Origin: UBA2210 sp036825195
GTDB lineage: Bacteria > Desulfobacterota > Syntrophia > Syntrophales > UBA2210
Assembly: GCA_036825195.1 (NCBI GenBank)
Contig: DAISYQ010000007.1
Span: forward strand, 1-64,000
Direction: 5' to 3'
Length of the DNA: 64,000 bases
A program made the translations under genes and the position numbers. The notes below the pieces were generated by a model, which saw only the letters and a program-made list of their open reading frames with translations, did no database searches and was not told the origin of the DNA. Within the stretch, counting starts at the first letter, position 1; every line of letters starts with the position of its first letter. Below are positions 36,966 through 45,789 of the stretch, piece after piece.

Positions 36966-37508
36966 TTACATGATCATAGTCGTTCCGCAGTTTTCATTGA
37001 CATAGGGCGGAACAAATATCGTTATCCGTGTTCCCTCACCGGCTTCGGACTCCAGATTCATGCGTCCGCCATGATATTTCAACTCTCCGTTGAGCTTCGT
37101 GAGGGCATGTTCATTTGAGTAGGACAGAAGGGAATCGGTGTCCGATACGTCGAATCCTTCTCCATCGTCTTCGACGCTCAGCTTGATGTTTTGGCCCGTT
37201 GATTCGATCGACACCAAAACATTTTTTGCGGTCCCGTGTTCGTAGATAGCGTTAAGTAATTCGTACGTGGCGTGAAAGATGAGGAAATTGGTGTCTCTAT
37301 CCACGTCCACGGGACCTTTTCCGTTTTTAAACTCCATTCTGATCCCGCTCTGCTCCTCGTATTGTTCGGTCAACCATTGGAGCCCCGATTTCACAGTGGG
37401 AAAGAAATTGCTGTAAAGCGTTCCGTTGCCGTTCGACCAGTTCTTATCTATGGGCGGCAGGATAGCATTCAGTTTTTCGGCCTTTTTTAATTGCGTATTG
37501 TTTGTCAT
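36966..37508 (-). CDS. Stand-alone HATPase domain protein, opposite strand
   Basis: 180 residues related to the ATPase domain of the kinase at 32278: LQWLTEQYEEQSGI aligns with its ALEWLAEQFQEKYAL. The N-box asparagine is in YELLNAIYEHGTAKN, and G1 is EDDGEGF. The G2 lid is lost (NEHALTKLNGELKYHGG). There is no HisKA_3 domain. A GGAGG lies upstream of the ATG and a diverged copy of the shared upstream block lies farther back. It is the fourth copy of this ATPase fold within 5 kb. Confidence 0.75.
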   Translation of the reverse strand: MTNNTQLKKAEKLNAILPPIDKNWSNGNGTLYSNFFPTVKSGLQWLTEQYEEQSGIRMEFKNGKGPVDVDRDTNFLIFHATYELLNAIYEHGTAKNVLVSIESTGQNIKLSVEDDGEGFDVSDTDSLLSYSNEHALTKLNGELKYHGGRMNLESEAGEGTRITIFVPPYVNENCGTTMIM

Positions 37509-37582
37509 CTGTAGCGACCTCCCTCCGCTAAGTTTTCTTCTACATCCTGATGATACCTACTAAACGATCCGGTCAATCTTCG

Positions 37583-37619
37583 CCATCGGGGGATACCTGA
37601 TTTTAAGGGCGGAAAAACC
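37583..37619 (-). promoter_or_regulatory. Shared upstream block C (diverged)
   Basis: Minus strand: GGTTTTTCCGCCCTTAAAA, TCAGG and CCCGATGG, the same order as in blocks A and B but with a shorter distance between TCAGG and CCCGAT. It lies 75 bp before the ATPase gene at 37508, again the same distance from the start codon. Confidence 0.45.
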
Positions 37620-37792
37620 TGAAATGTGCCGTCCTGAAAAACGGGAAGAAAGGAAGACCTAATATCGCGATGAGATTACCGGTTTCCGAAGGTATAGCTT
37701 CTGATGTGATAAAAATGATTGAGCATTTCAATACATACGCGAGTCATCACAAACTATCACATATATTGAAACGCTGCTTTCGCGCGACCCTG

Positions 37793-38989
37793 TCAGGGGT
37801 GTTGATCCGTAGTATTCCCGACTTCAGGAATAAAATAGATCGGAATCAGGGAAAGAAAGGGGATGCAGACGATAACCAGGAGTACGCTCTGAATGGAAAA
37901 AAGATCACCCAACTTACCGACAATAGGGGAAAAAACGCCGCCGACCCCAAAGGCCAGTCCCATCATCAGACTGGCTACCATGGACCGGGCCCTGGGGGCG
38001 ATTTTCTGGGCCATTACCACCCCGAGGGGGAGGGAGGCCATGTTGAATCCGCCCGCGAATATCGTCACCGGATAAATCCAGTTTCCCGGAACCAGTAGAA
38101 AGAGGAGCAGAAACGGGGCCATGAAACCATGGGTGATCCATAGCAGGCGTTTGTAGCCCATGCGGTCCGAGAGATGACCGCAGATAACACCGGCCACCGT
38201 CCCTGAAAGGGTATAAATGGAAAAGAGAATGCCGGCTGAGACGATGGTATGCCCCTTCTGAACCCAGATCACCGGCATAAAGGTTAGCAATGACTGACCC
38301 ACTAAGGCTCGCATAACCATAACGATCCAGATCAACAGGATCGGCTTCCAGACGTTACCCAGGGTATGCCTGAGGGTCTCCCAGAAACCATACTGGATCA
38401 TGTCGCTTCCCTCCGGTTTGGGGATGACCCGATAGAAATATATCCAGGCCAGAAGGCCCAGGACCATGATCACCGGCATGGAACCGAGGCCGAATCGCGC
38501 GACGTACAACGTGATGAAGATGGGCCCCACCGCGAAGGCCAGGGTGCCGGCCGTATTGTAAATGGACATGGCCAGCCCAAGTTTTGGTCCTGCATAGAGG
38601 GGAACCATCCCGGTGACCGGAGGATGAAACAGGGAAGATCCCGTGGACCCGATGGCAATACACAAAAGCAATCCGTAAAAACTGGTCGTCATTCCCGTCA
38701 GTGGAATCAAGATGATAGGCATAAGCAACCCGATCAGGAGAATGGCGCGGGTTGGATACCGGTCAGACCAGTAGCCGGACATGGGCTGTACAATAAACAT
38801 TAAAAATCGGGAAATCCCCGCCAGAAGGCCCACCTGGGTCAGGCTCAACCCTATCTTGTCCACAAACACGGGGAACAACGGATTGATGAAAGAACTGTAG
38901 AAATCCCCGGTAAAGTGCACCAGACTCAGGGCGACAATAATTTTCCAGTAGGTTTTAGATTGCGTGTCTTGCATGGGGGTTTTTGGCAC
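37793..38989 (-). CDS. MFS transporter, fosmidomycin-resistance-like
   Basis: 398 residues with twelve predicted membrane helices. The N-half has HFTGDFYSSFINPLFPVF and the MFS loop motif SGYWSDRYPTRAIL; the second half has GHLSDRMGYKRLL. The opening resembles the FsmR (fosmidomycin resistance) group, whose members export drugs or metabolites. Substrate is not deducible. ATG at 38989 or 38974; both precede the first helix. Confidence 0.88.
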   Translation of the reverse strand: MPKTPMQDTQSKTYWKIIVALSLVHFTGDFYSSFINPLFPVFVDKIGLSLTQVGLLAGISRFLMFIVQPMSGYWSDRYPTRAILLIGLLMPIILIPLTGMTTSFYGLLLCIAIGSTGSSLFHPPVTGMVPLYAGPKLGLAMSIYNTAGTLAFAVGPIFITLYVARFGLGSMPVIMVLGLLAWIYFYRVIPKPEGSDMIQYGFWETLRHTLGNVWKPILLIWIVMVMRALVGQSLLTFMPVIWVQKGHTIVSAGILFSIYTLSGTVAGVICGHLSDRMGYKRLLWITHGFMAPFLLLFLLVPGNWIYPVTIFAGGFNMASLPLGVVMAQKIAPRARSMVASLMMGLAFGVGGVFSPIVGKLGDLFSIQSVLLVIVCIPFLSLIPIYFIPEVGNTTDQHP

Positions 38990-39496
38990 TTACTGGGACC
39001 AAAGTCAATGGTAAAAATGGCAGAAATTCATCCTGAAATATTTTCCGATGGTCACGTCCCGCCTTAATCTTTGGAGGTTTGATGAAGAAATATTTTTGAC
39101 GATTGGGTGTATAGAGGGACTCAGTTACATCGAAAACAAACGACTATCCATGCTATGTTAGGATAAGATGGGTCGACCTCCACCTTTGTTTCCCCGGTAG
39201 GCAAATCCTCACCATTATCTTACGATAAGAATATGGGATATCGTCTGCAAGGCCGATTTTCAAATTTATTGACAATACATTATGAGGGAGTTATCAACAT
39301 AAAAATTATGAATTTTTTGTCATTTTTTCCTTTTTGACAGCAGTAACCGAGGAGACGATAGTACAATTACGAAAACCCTGTTTTTCAAATAAAAGACACA
39401 GGTATTGCTTTCTTAAAACAGCCGGTAATAAAGCTTTAAAGTTTATCAGATAGCCTCCAAACATGATAAAAACTAATAATAGCTCGACGAGGGAAT
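38990..39496. other. Intergenic region entering the AT-rich accessory stretch
   Basis: 507 bp between divergent genes. Base composition turns AT-rich from about 39240. It contains the candidate promoter at 39269-39297. A minus-strand frame 39306-39572 is unconvincing because it overlaps the acetyltransferase start. Confidence 0.4.
39269..39297 (+). promoter_or_regulatory. Candidate sigma-70 promoter for the GNAT gene
   Basis: TTGACA (39269-39274), 17-base spacer, TATCAA (39292-39297). The -35 is perfect, the -10 weaker. It would leave a leader of about 190 bases before the gene. Confidence 0.4.
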
Positions 39497-40021
39497 ATGA
39501 TACGAACAGTAAAAGTGGCAGATGCCAGGGACATATGTAATATCTACAACCACTATGTAACCAAGACGACAATTACCTTTGAAGAAGAGCCCGTTGTTCT
39601 TCGGGACATGGAATCCCGAATATCAGAGATATCGGAGAGGTTTCCGTGGATAGTTTTTGAAGAAAATGAACAGATACTCGGTTATTCATATGCAACAAGT
39701 TGGAAGAGTAGAGGTGCGTACCGATACTCTGTTGAAAGTACAGTTTACATCTCACCGTTATTTACGAACCGCAAAATCGGGACTCAACTTTATGAACAAT
39801 TACTTTTCACATTGAACGAGATGAATATTCACAGCGTTATTGGTGGAATAGCATTGCCGAATATTCCGAGTATTAAGCTACACGAAAAACTGGGTTTTGA
39901 GAAAATTGCTCGGTTCAAAGAAGTTGGTTGGAAGTTTAACAAATGGATTGATGTGGGCTACTGGCAGCTAAACATGAAAGGCGGCACCGAAACAGCACGT
40001 ACCAGAGGCAGTTCATCTTAA
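39497..40021 (+). CDS. GNAT acetyltransferase, phosphinothricin/methionine-sulfoximine type
   Basis: 174 residues. The sequence follows the Pat/Bar/YwnH family: IRTVKVADARDICNIYNHYV at the start, TFEEEPV, the acetyl-CoA loop region RKIGTQLYEQLL (usual RGxGxG reduced to RKIGTQ), and IALPNIPSIKLHEKLGFEKI. These enzymes acetylate the amino group of phosphinothricin or methionine sulfoximine. A GAGGG lies a few bases before the ATG. It stands at the edge of an AT-rich accessory segment. The loop lacks one canonical glycine, which may or may not matter. Confidence 0.88.
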   Translation: MIRTVKVADARDICNIYNHYVTKTTITFEEEPVVLRDMESRISEISERFPWIVFEENEQILGYSYATSWKSRGAYRYSVESTVYISPLFTNRKIGTQLYEQLLFTLNEMNIHSVIGGIALPNIPSIKLHEKLGFEKIARFKEVGWKFNKWIDVGYWQLNMKGGTETARTRGSSS

Positions 40022-40178
40022 AAAATATCCAGTTGGTGGGGTACTTGTCTTCACCTACTAACAAATATTTTCGATCAAAGAGGAATATTGAGGATTACCG
40101 CTGGAAGTGTAGTATAACGCTCTGGCTAAAAGGTGTTCGGCGTTTTTCTGGGTATCCTTGTTAGGCCCGAAGTTATAG

Positions 40179-41591
40179 CTACATTGGTATTTTCCAATCT
40201 GATCTATATCTCTGGAATTCAGGTGCTTCTGTCTTCGGAGACGCATATCTATTTTTATCAATCGCGAATTTAGATGCCAGTAAATCTCTTACACCACCGA
40301 GTCTTTCGGTAGAAACAAGTTCGCCTGCTATATCTTTAAAAAGAGCAGAGAAATTTGTGGATTTGTTTCCAGATATGAAGTTGGGTAATGGGATTTTGAA
40401 ATCGAATTCAGGAAATTGTGGAACGCCTTTTAGTGCAGCAATCGAGTTAAATACTTTGATTAAAAAACTTCCTTGAATTCCTTGATCAGTCTTCAGACCA
40501 TACTTTGATCGAAGATCTTTACCTGCCCTTTTAAGTAATTTATCCCATTTCTGTATCGATTTGTTCGCATCAGTTATACCTTGTTCATCAAAAGCCACTC
40601 TTATTTCTTTTAAATAGCCACGAACATCCTGGATACTTTGTTCCTTTTTTAGTTCGAGGGCTCCTTGTAAAACACCTCTAACATCGCCTAATTTATTCGC
40701 CAGCCATGCAGAAAAAATAGGAATTTCTAATGATGTCGCTGAAGTACGACCATTGTCAATGATGTCCGTTATATCTGTTGATAATTGCTTAGAGAGCGCC
40801 CCAATAAGTTTAGATGTAAAATCGTGCCCGAATGCACCTGTTTTCTTAAACCAATGGATTTGGTAAGCATGCCTTATTGGATGTAAAAATGTGTCTGCTT
40901 TTAAATAGTTGGCAGCAAGGCTATAATAAATTGATTTATAAGCAAGCCAGTTTAAAGAGGCAATGAACATGTCTAGTGCTCGAGTTGTGCCACCAAGGCC
41001 GCGTTTCCCTGCCTCAGCCTCGGCCGCCATTTCTTCCTTTGTATATAAAGTTCCGTCTGAACCGATAAGTTGAACTTCCGTGGACCAGTGACCAATAGTA
41101 TCACTCGCGTCTGATAATTCGTTAAATATAGCCGCACTTAGTTTGCTGTATTTTTCATATTCTGGAGTATTAGGCTGCCCAAGCATTTTCATTATAAGAT
41201 AATAGACACTTGAGCGTAAATCCCATGTGCAAATCATGTTAATCTTTAGCAACTCAAGCAGTTCTTTAAAATCTGGATCTGCGAACTCTCCACCCCTAAT
41301 TTCTGGTCTTATAGAACTTGCTTCTGCTTTTGCCGAGGTTTCGAATTGGTCTAGTTCTAATTCGGTTGGTGATAAAAATCTGATAAATCCGAATTCTTTT
41401 ATCCGTGACGATTTATGCTCATCCTTGTAATTATCAATGCACACCAAATTGTCATAAAACAAAATAGCTTGCACGATATTTTCAAGAGCCACTAAATCAC
41501 CATTAACTGTGTCTGGAGTTTTAACAACAATATCGCCCATAACTCTTTGAACCGAGGTCAGGGAAGCATTATCAATAAGTGCGTATGTCAT
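40179..41591 (-). CDS. Hypothetical protein, 470 residues
   Basis: Not recognised. The protein is soluble-looking, mixed charge, without signal peptide or clear membrane helices, beginning MTYALIDNASLTSVQRV and ending RYRSDWKIPM. No catalytic motif was seen. Low GC and position next to a GNAT gene and another orphan gene suggest an acquired accessory gene. AAGGAATAAGG precedes the ATG. It is followed on the same strand at 118 bp upstream by the gene at 41710, so both could share a transcript. Confidence 0.65.
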   Translation of the reverse strand: MTYALIDNASLTSVQRVMGDIVVKTPDTVNGDLVALENIVQAILFYDNLVCIDNYKDEHKSSRIKEFGFIRFLSPTELELDQFETSAKAEASSIRPEIRGGEFADPDFKELLELLKINMICTWDLRSSVYYLIMKMLGQPNTPEYEKYSKLSAAIFNELSDASDTIGHWSTEVQLIGSDGTLYTKEEMAAEAEAGKRGLGGTTRALDMFIASLNWLAYKSIYYSLAANYLKADTFLHPIRHAYQIHWFKKTGAFGHDFTSKLIGALSKQLSTDITDIIDNGRTSATSLEIPIFSAWLANKLGDVRGVLQGALELKKEQSIQDVRGYLKEIRVAFDEQGITDANKSIQKWDKLLKRAGKDLRSKYGLKTDQGIQGSFLIKVFNSIAALKGVPQFPEFDFKIPLPNFISGNKSTNFSALFKDIAGELVSTERLGGVRDLLASKFAIDKNRYASPKTEAPEFQRYRSDWKIPM

Positions 41592-41709
41592 CCTTATTCC
41601 TTTTGCTGTAACGTATAAATTAGTGGTGAGCGTAGCGAGTCCGCTAAATTAAAGAACATAGTTAACATCTATATAACAAATTAAGATAATTCCCTTTTAA
41701 CAAGGCATG

Positions 41710-41949
41710 CTATTTTCCAAGGACTGCGACAGTACAATTGAAAACATCTCCTGTCTCTCTTTGGTGTGTTTCTGATCCTATATGAAGCAATTTATAACCA
41801 TGTTTTTCAATGTAATGGTTAACGGCGAAGTCAAAAGTATGAAGATTTTGTTCGCAGCCCTCTTGAAAAAATTCGCATAATCCTATGTTGATAGTGGAAA
41901 CGTGGATTATGCGCTTGATGTTATCAGGAATCTTTTGTGTTGTTACCAT
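41710..41949 (-). CDS. Hypothetical protein, 79 residues
   Basis: Not recognised. The start at 41949 has an excellent AGGAGGAATA before the ATG, which supports a real gene. The product begins MVTTQKIPDNIKRIIHVSTI and has two cysteines near the middle (LCEFFQEGCEQ) and one near the end (NCTVAVLGK). No membrane segment. It is in the AT-rich accessory region upstream of the 470-residue gene. Confidence 0.6.
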   Translation of the reverse strand: MVTTQKIPDNIKRIIHVSTINIGLCEFFQEGCEQNLHTFDFAVNHYIEKHGYKLLHIGSETHQRETGDVFNCTVAVLGK

Positions 41950-42463
41950 TATTCCTCCTATTTTTAACAATTAATATAATTATGTAGATATTCCCCGAAC
42001 TTTCGTGTAACCCTACTTTATTTTATGAAAAATGAAAACAGAAAAATCTAATGTAAAATCAAGACCAATAGATGTTTTCGATTCGGTATTTAGTGGTAAT
42101 AGAGATCAAAAACCAAGGTTTGTAAAACATGGGTAAAATGGCAACAGCTAAGAATGAATACTGTTTGAAATAATGTATTGAAAGATCGAATCAGATAAGC
42201 AACAGTACAAGAAGAATGTTTTCTAAAAAAGCCAACAGAGTTGTGGTACGAGCAAAAATCCATGTAGCATTATATGCTCACCTGAATGAATTCCGCATCA
42301 ATTCATCTCCCCGACGAATCGAGTCGACAGACCGATCTTGTGACCAATAATAGATTCCACTGTATCCGGGAACGGTTTCAAAGGGTTCTTTCATCGTAAG
42401 TCATCTGAAAAACAAACCGCCCGGTAAAATATCTTTTCACGGGGCACAAATTTTCCTTGACTA
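41950..42463. other. AT-rich intergenic region
   Basis: About 510 bp without a recognised gene. A plus-strand frame of about 34 codons (starting near 42030, MKTEKSNVKSRP) could be a small ORF or the stump of a lost gene. No repeats or mobile-element ends were seen. Confidence 0.35.
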
Positions 42464-42503
42464 ATATGCTTTGGGTAGCATATGTCTAATTAAACATATG
42501 CTA
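42464..42503 (+). promoter_or_regulatory. Operator-like palindrome upstream of the TonB receptor
   Basis: TAGCATATGT-N8-ACATATGCTA (42476-42503) is a perfect ten-base inverted repeat. A further half site ATATGC at 42464-42469 pairs with the GCATAT at 42478. The group lies just after a TTGACT at 42457, so it overlaps a promoter region 315 bp before the receptor gene. Likely binding site of a metal-responsive or other repressor; it does not match the Fur or NikR consensus. Confidence 0.55.
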
Positions 42504-42817
42504 TATTTAATATTAGCTGTGGCACGTATATCTATCCAAGGAGGCTGTTAGCTGATTTTTCCTGTCGATAAATTTCAGTTAAGACAACGCGCGTGATTAC
42601 GGTACTATTCCTGCCCATCTCTCTCATTGTTATCGGCTTTTATCTCCTTGACCCGAGCGGTTTTTCCACCCGACAGCCTATGGCAGCCTTATTTCCTTTG
42701 GTTGTTCGATTGTATGCATCATCTCAAAACTTCTTGAAATGTTTCTCGCCGGCGTTGCGCGAGTTCCATGTAATTTCATTTGGGCTAAATCAAATAAAGC
42801 AATAAAGGAGAAAAGAC

Positions 42818-44914
42818 GTGAAGAGGTTATCTTATCTAATGTTGAGTGTGGTTATTCTATTTATTTCTACCATCTGCTGGGCTGCCGATCCGGCATCATT
42901 GTCCTCGGAAGAACAAGCCGCCGTGAAAGCCAAAGAGTTTGAGGTCTATAACCTCGGCGAAGTCGTCGTTTCAGGGGAAAAAGTCAAAGTCAAGGAGGTG
43001 GCGATCGTCAATGAAATCACTGCCGAGGATATCAAAGCCACCAACAGTAAAACCGTGGCCGAGGCCTTGTTCAGCGCTCCCGGCGTTCGTGTGACCACCG
43101 GATCGAAGAACACGCCCAATGTTTCGATTCACGGTTTCGCACAGCACAGGCTTCTGGTCTTGATCGACGGAGTGCCGTATTATGAGACCAAGTACGGCTC
43201 ATTGGATCTTAACCAGATCCCGACGGAAAATATCGCCAAGATAGAAATAAGCAAAGGTGCGGCCTCCGTCCTCTACGGTGCCAATGCTCTGGGCGGGGTC
43301 ATCAATATCATTACCAAAAAACCTTCGGACAAACCTTATACCAGCGCCTCAATGGAATTTGGTGAAAATAATACCCAGCGATACTCAGCCACCCACGGCA
43401 TGAAGAAAGGGATATTCAATTACTGGTTGAATTACACTTATGCGACATCGGACGGTTATGATCTGTCGGACGATTTTGAACCGAGAGCGACCACGATAAC
43501 CAAAAAACCGGGCGGTAAATCAACCGAAATCTTGCAGGAGAAGGGCGAGCGGCTTAATTCCGATTACGAGAGCAATAATATCTGGGCCAAATTCGGGATA
43601 GAACCGACTGAGGATTCTGAGTACTACGTAAATTTTCATTATCTGGACAGAGACAAGGCGTGGTCCCCTTCAATAGAAAGCCTGAACTACTTTAACAGTA
43701 GACCCTATTTCACGCAATTTGCCCGTATCCCTAATTACAGGGATTGGGGATTTGATCTGGATGCCAAGCAAAAGGTGCATGATAAAGTGACGTTGAAGGC
43801 CAAGCTGTTCTATCACAATCACAACGATGATCTTGATTCTTACACCAACCAGACCTATACAACGCAGCTTGCCCACAGTACCTATAAGGATTACATACTC
43901 GGCGGTTCTTTCTTCGCCGACTATAAACCGATCGAGGAAGACACTCTGAGGTTCGCTGTGCATTTCAAAAAGAATAACCACAAACAGCGTGATGATGAAT
44001 ATCTTCCTTTTGAGGAATCGACGTCCTACACCGGTTCCGTGTCGGTGGAAAACGAGTTCAATCTGATAAAAAACTTGTCGGTTGTGGCTGGTATCAGCTA
44101 TGACTGGTTTGATGTGTCCAAAGCCGAACAGGTCAGCACCAGCAAGAGTACCGGAGACTTCATCGAAATGGGCGAAAACGACACAACCAGCACCGAGGAT
44201 TTCAATCCGATGATCGGTCTGACCTATGTTTTTTCCGATGAAACGAAAGTTTTTGCCTCCGTGGCTCACAAGAGCCGCTTCCCGACCCTCAACGAGTTGT
44301 ACGGCAAAGGATCGAATCCGAACCTGGAATCGGAAAAAAGCTGGAATTACACGGTGGGAGTTTCACGCCCCATTTTCACTCTGGCGAAGGCCGGGCTGTC
44401 CTTTTTCTATTATGACGTTGACGATATGATTTCGAAGGATGCTCCCGGCTGGCTTGGCACCAATTACAACGTGACTAATGTTCTTCTGTACGGTGTGGAG
44501 GCGAATGCCGAATTCTACCCGCTGGACGGGTTGACTCTTCGGGCCGATTACACCTATGAAGAAGCCCGTAATCGGAGTGAAGGAAGGGTGACCGACCATG
44601 TGACCAATGTCCCCAAACATAAAGTGGATCTTGGGGCCCAGTATCAGGTTCCTGTGGTCAGGACGCGACTTAATCTCAACATGACGTGTGTCGGAGAAAC
44701 ATACTCGGAGCTACCAACGCCGCAATATCCGACAGATCCCGAATTAATCGCGAGCGAATACACGATATTTGACGCCAAGGTCTCTCAGCCGTTCCTGAAA
44801 TATTTTGAGGCTTATGTTGCGGCAAAAAATATTTTTGATAAAAACTACGAACCGGAAGTCGGGTATCCTGCCCCCGGACGGAGCTTCTGGGTGGGGATTT
44901 CGGCAACGTTTTAA
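42818..44914 (+). CDS. TonB-dependent outer-membrane receptor
   Basis: 698 residues. A signal peptide (LSYLMLSVVILFISTICWA) leads to the plug domain (about 45-165), with SIHGFAQHRLLVLIDGVPYY and ISKGAASVLYGANALGGVIN, then a 22-stranded barrel ending in SFWVGISATF with a terminal phenylalanine. It imports a large or scarce ligand, probably a metal chelate or corrinoid, using TonB energy. It starts with GTG seven bases after AAGGAG. It is the first gene of an uptake run. A 13-bp hairpin follows the stop. Ligand is unknown. Confidence 0.93.
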   Translation: MKRLSYLMLSVVILFISTICWAADPASLSSEEQAAVKAKEFEVYNLGEVVVSGEKVKVKEVAIVNEITAEDIKATNSKTVAEALFSAPGVRVTTGSKNTPNVSIHGFAQHRLLVLIDGVPYYETKYGSLDLNQIPTENIAKIEISKGAASVLYGANALGGVINIITKKPSDKPYTSASMEFGENNTQRYSATHGMKKGIFNYWLNYTYATSDGYDLSDDFEPRATTITKKPGGKSTEILQEKGERLNSDYESNNIWAKFGIEPTEDSEYYVNFHYLDRDKAWSPSIESLNYFNSRPYFTQFARIPNYRDWGFDLDAKQKVHDKVTLKAKLFYHNHNDDLDSYTNQTYTTQLAHSTYKDYILGGSFFADYKPIEEDTLRFAVHFKKNNHKQRDDEYLPFEESTSYTGSVSVENEFNLIKNLSVVAGISYDWFDVSKAEQVSTSKSTGDFIEMGENDTTSTEDFNPMIGLTYVFSDETKVFASVAHKSRFPTLNELYGKGSNPNLESEKSWNYTVGVSRPIFTLAKAGLSFFYYDVDDMISKDAPGWLGTNYNVTNVLLYGVEANAEFYPLDGLTLRADYTYEEARNRSEGRVTDHVTNVPKHKVDLGAQYQVPVVRTRLNLNMTCVGETYSELPTPQYPTDPELIASEYTIFDAKVSQPFLKYFEAYVAAKNIFDKNYEPEVGYPAPGRSFWVGISATF

Positions 44915-44940
44915 AGGGTACGAACATTTTAGCTGGCAAC

Positions 44941-44974
44941 AGGAGTCAGAACCCGTTGTTCGGTTCTGACTCCT
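44941..44974 (+). other. Intercistronic hairpin between receptor and exbB
   Basis: Arms AGGAGTCAGAACC / GGTTCTGACTCCT, 13 perfect base pairs with an eight-base loop, 26 bp after the receptor stop and 19 bp before exbB. There is no T-run, so it is more likely an RNA processing or stabilising element than a full terminator. It could set the receptor level above that of the inner-membrane genes. Confidence 0.65.
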
Positions 44975-44993
44975 GACGTGATTGAGAGAAAGA

Positions 44994-45428
44994 ATGGAAT
45001 GGCCTAGAATTGTCGTCGATTATGGGATTATCGGATTTTTGATCTTTTTGAGTGTAATCGCCATTGGGATCGCCATCGAACGATTTTATTTTTTCAGTCA
45101 TATACAACTGGATGCCTTTCCGGATTTGAAGAGTCTGGAGAGGGAACTAACGAAAAAAATCCACATTATAGCCACTATCGGCAGTAACGCTCCGTATATC
45201 GGCCTTCTGGGAACGGTTCTCGGCATCATGCTTACGTTTTATATGATCGGACAGGAAGGTTTTATGGACACGGGCAAGATCATGATAGGACTGGCCCTGG
45301 CCTTAAAGGCAACGGCCATAGGCCTTCTGGTGGCCATTCCTTCCGTGTCTTTATACAATTTTCTGTTGAGGAAGGTTAAGGTTCTGCTCATGAGTTGGGA
45401 GATCGAGGATGGAAGAAAAAGAATTTGA
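44994..45428 (+). CDS. exbB: ExbB-type proton channel subunit
   Basis: 144 residues, the short form of MotA/TolQ/ExbB proteins. Three membrane segments are visible (about 10-30, 58-80 and 95-125) with the family region IATIGSNAPYIGLLGTVLGI and GLALALKATAIGLLVAIPS. With ExbD it forms the proton-driven motor for TonB. The ATG at 44994 is used; an in-frame TTG at 44982 would add four residues. Its end overlaps exbD by 20 bp. Confidence 0.9.
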   Translation: MEWPRIVVDYGIIGFLIFLSVIAIGIAIERFYFFSHIQLDAFPDLKSLERELTKKIHIIATIGSNAPYIGLLGTVLGIMLTFYMIGQEGFMDTGKIMIGLALALKATAIGLLVAIPSVSLYNFLLRKVKVLLMSWEIEDGRKRI

Positions 45429-45789
45429 TTACGTCAATGTCATCCCCATGATTGATGTTATGCTGGTACTGCTGGCGATTGTCCTGACGACCTCTTCCTT
45501 TATCGCCGGCGGAATGATCCCCCTGAATTTGCCCAAGGCCAAAGCCGGAACGGGTGAGGTCCTCAAGACACAGACGATTGAGATCGATCGTTCCGGGCGT
45601 ATATATGTGAATGCCGAACCGGTAACGGTGGAAGGATTAAGGACCCATCTGGAGGTTGTGAACAGGCAGGTCCCTGTTTTGATCAGGGCCGATCGGCATA
45701 CAGTCCTGCAAGATTTCGTCAGTGTCCTTGATGTTGTGAAGGGTCTGAAATTTACCCGCATCAATCTCCAGACCGAGGAGGAACAATGA
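45409..45789 (+). CDS. exbD: ExbD-type biopolymer transport protein
   Basis: 126 residues: a short cytoplasmic tail, one membrane helix carrying the conserved aspartate in VIPMIDVMLVLLAIVL, and a periplasmic domain. It pairs with ExbB to energise TonB. It overlaps exbB by 20 bp and tonB by 4 bp. Confidence 0.92.
   Translation: MEEKEFDYVNVIPMIDVMLVLLAIVLTTSSFIAGGMIPLNLPKAKAGTGEVLKTQTIEIDRSGRIYVNAEPVTVEGLRTHLEVVNRQVPVLIRADRHTVLQDFVSVLDVVKGLKFTRINLQTEEEQ

Noticed and set aside
42440..42817. Cobalamin riboswitch before the TonB receptor
   Set aside because: The leader was read for the B12-box and its conserved GCCACTG; neither was found, so no riboswitch is called.
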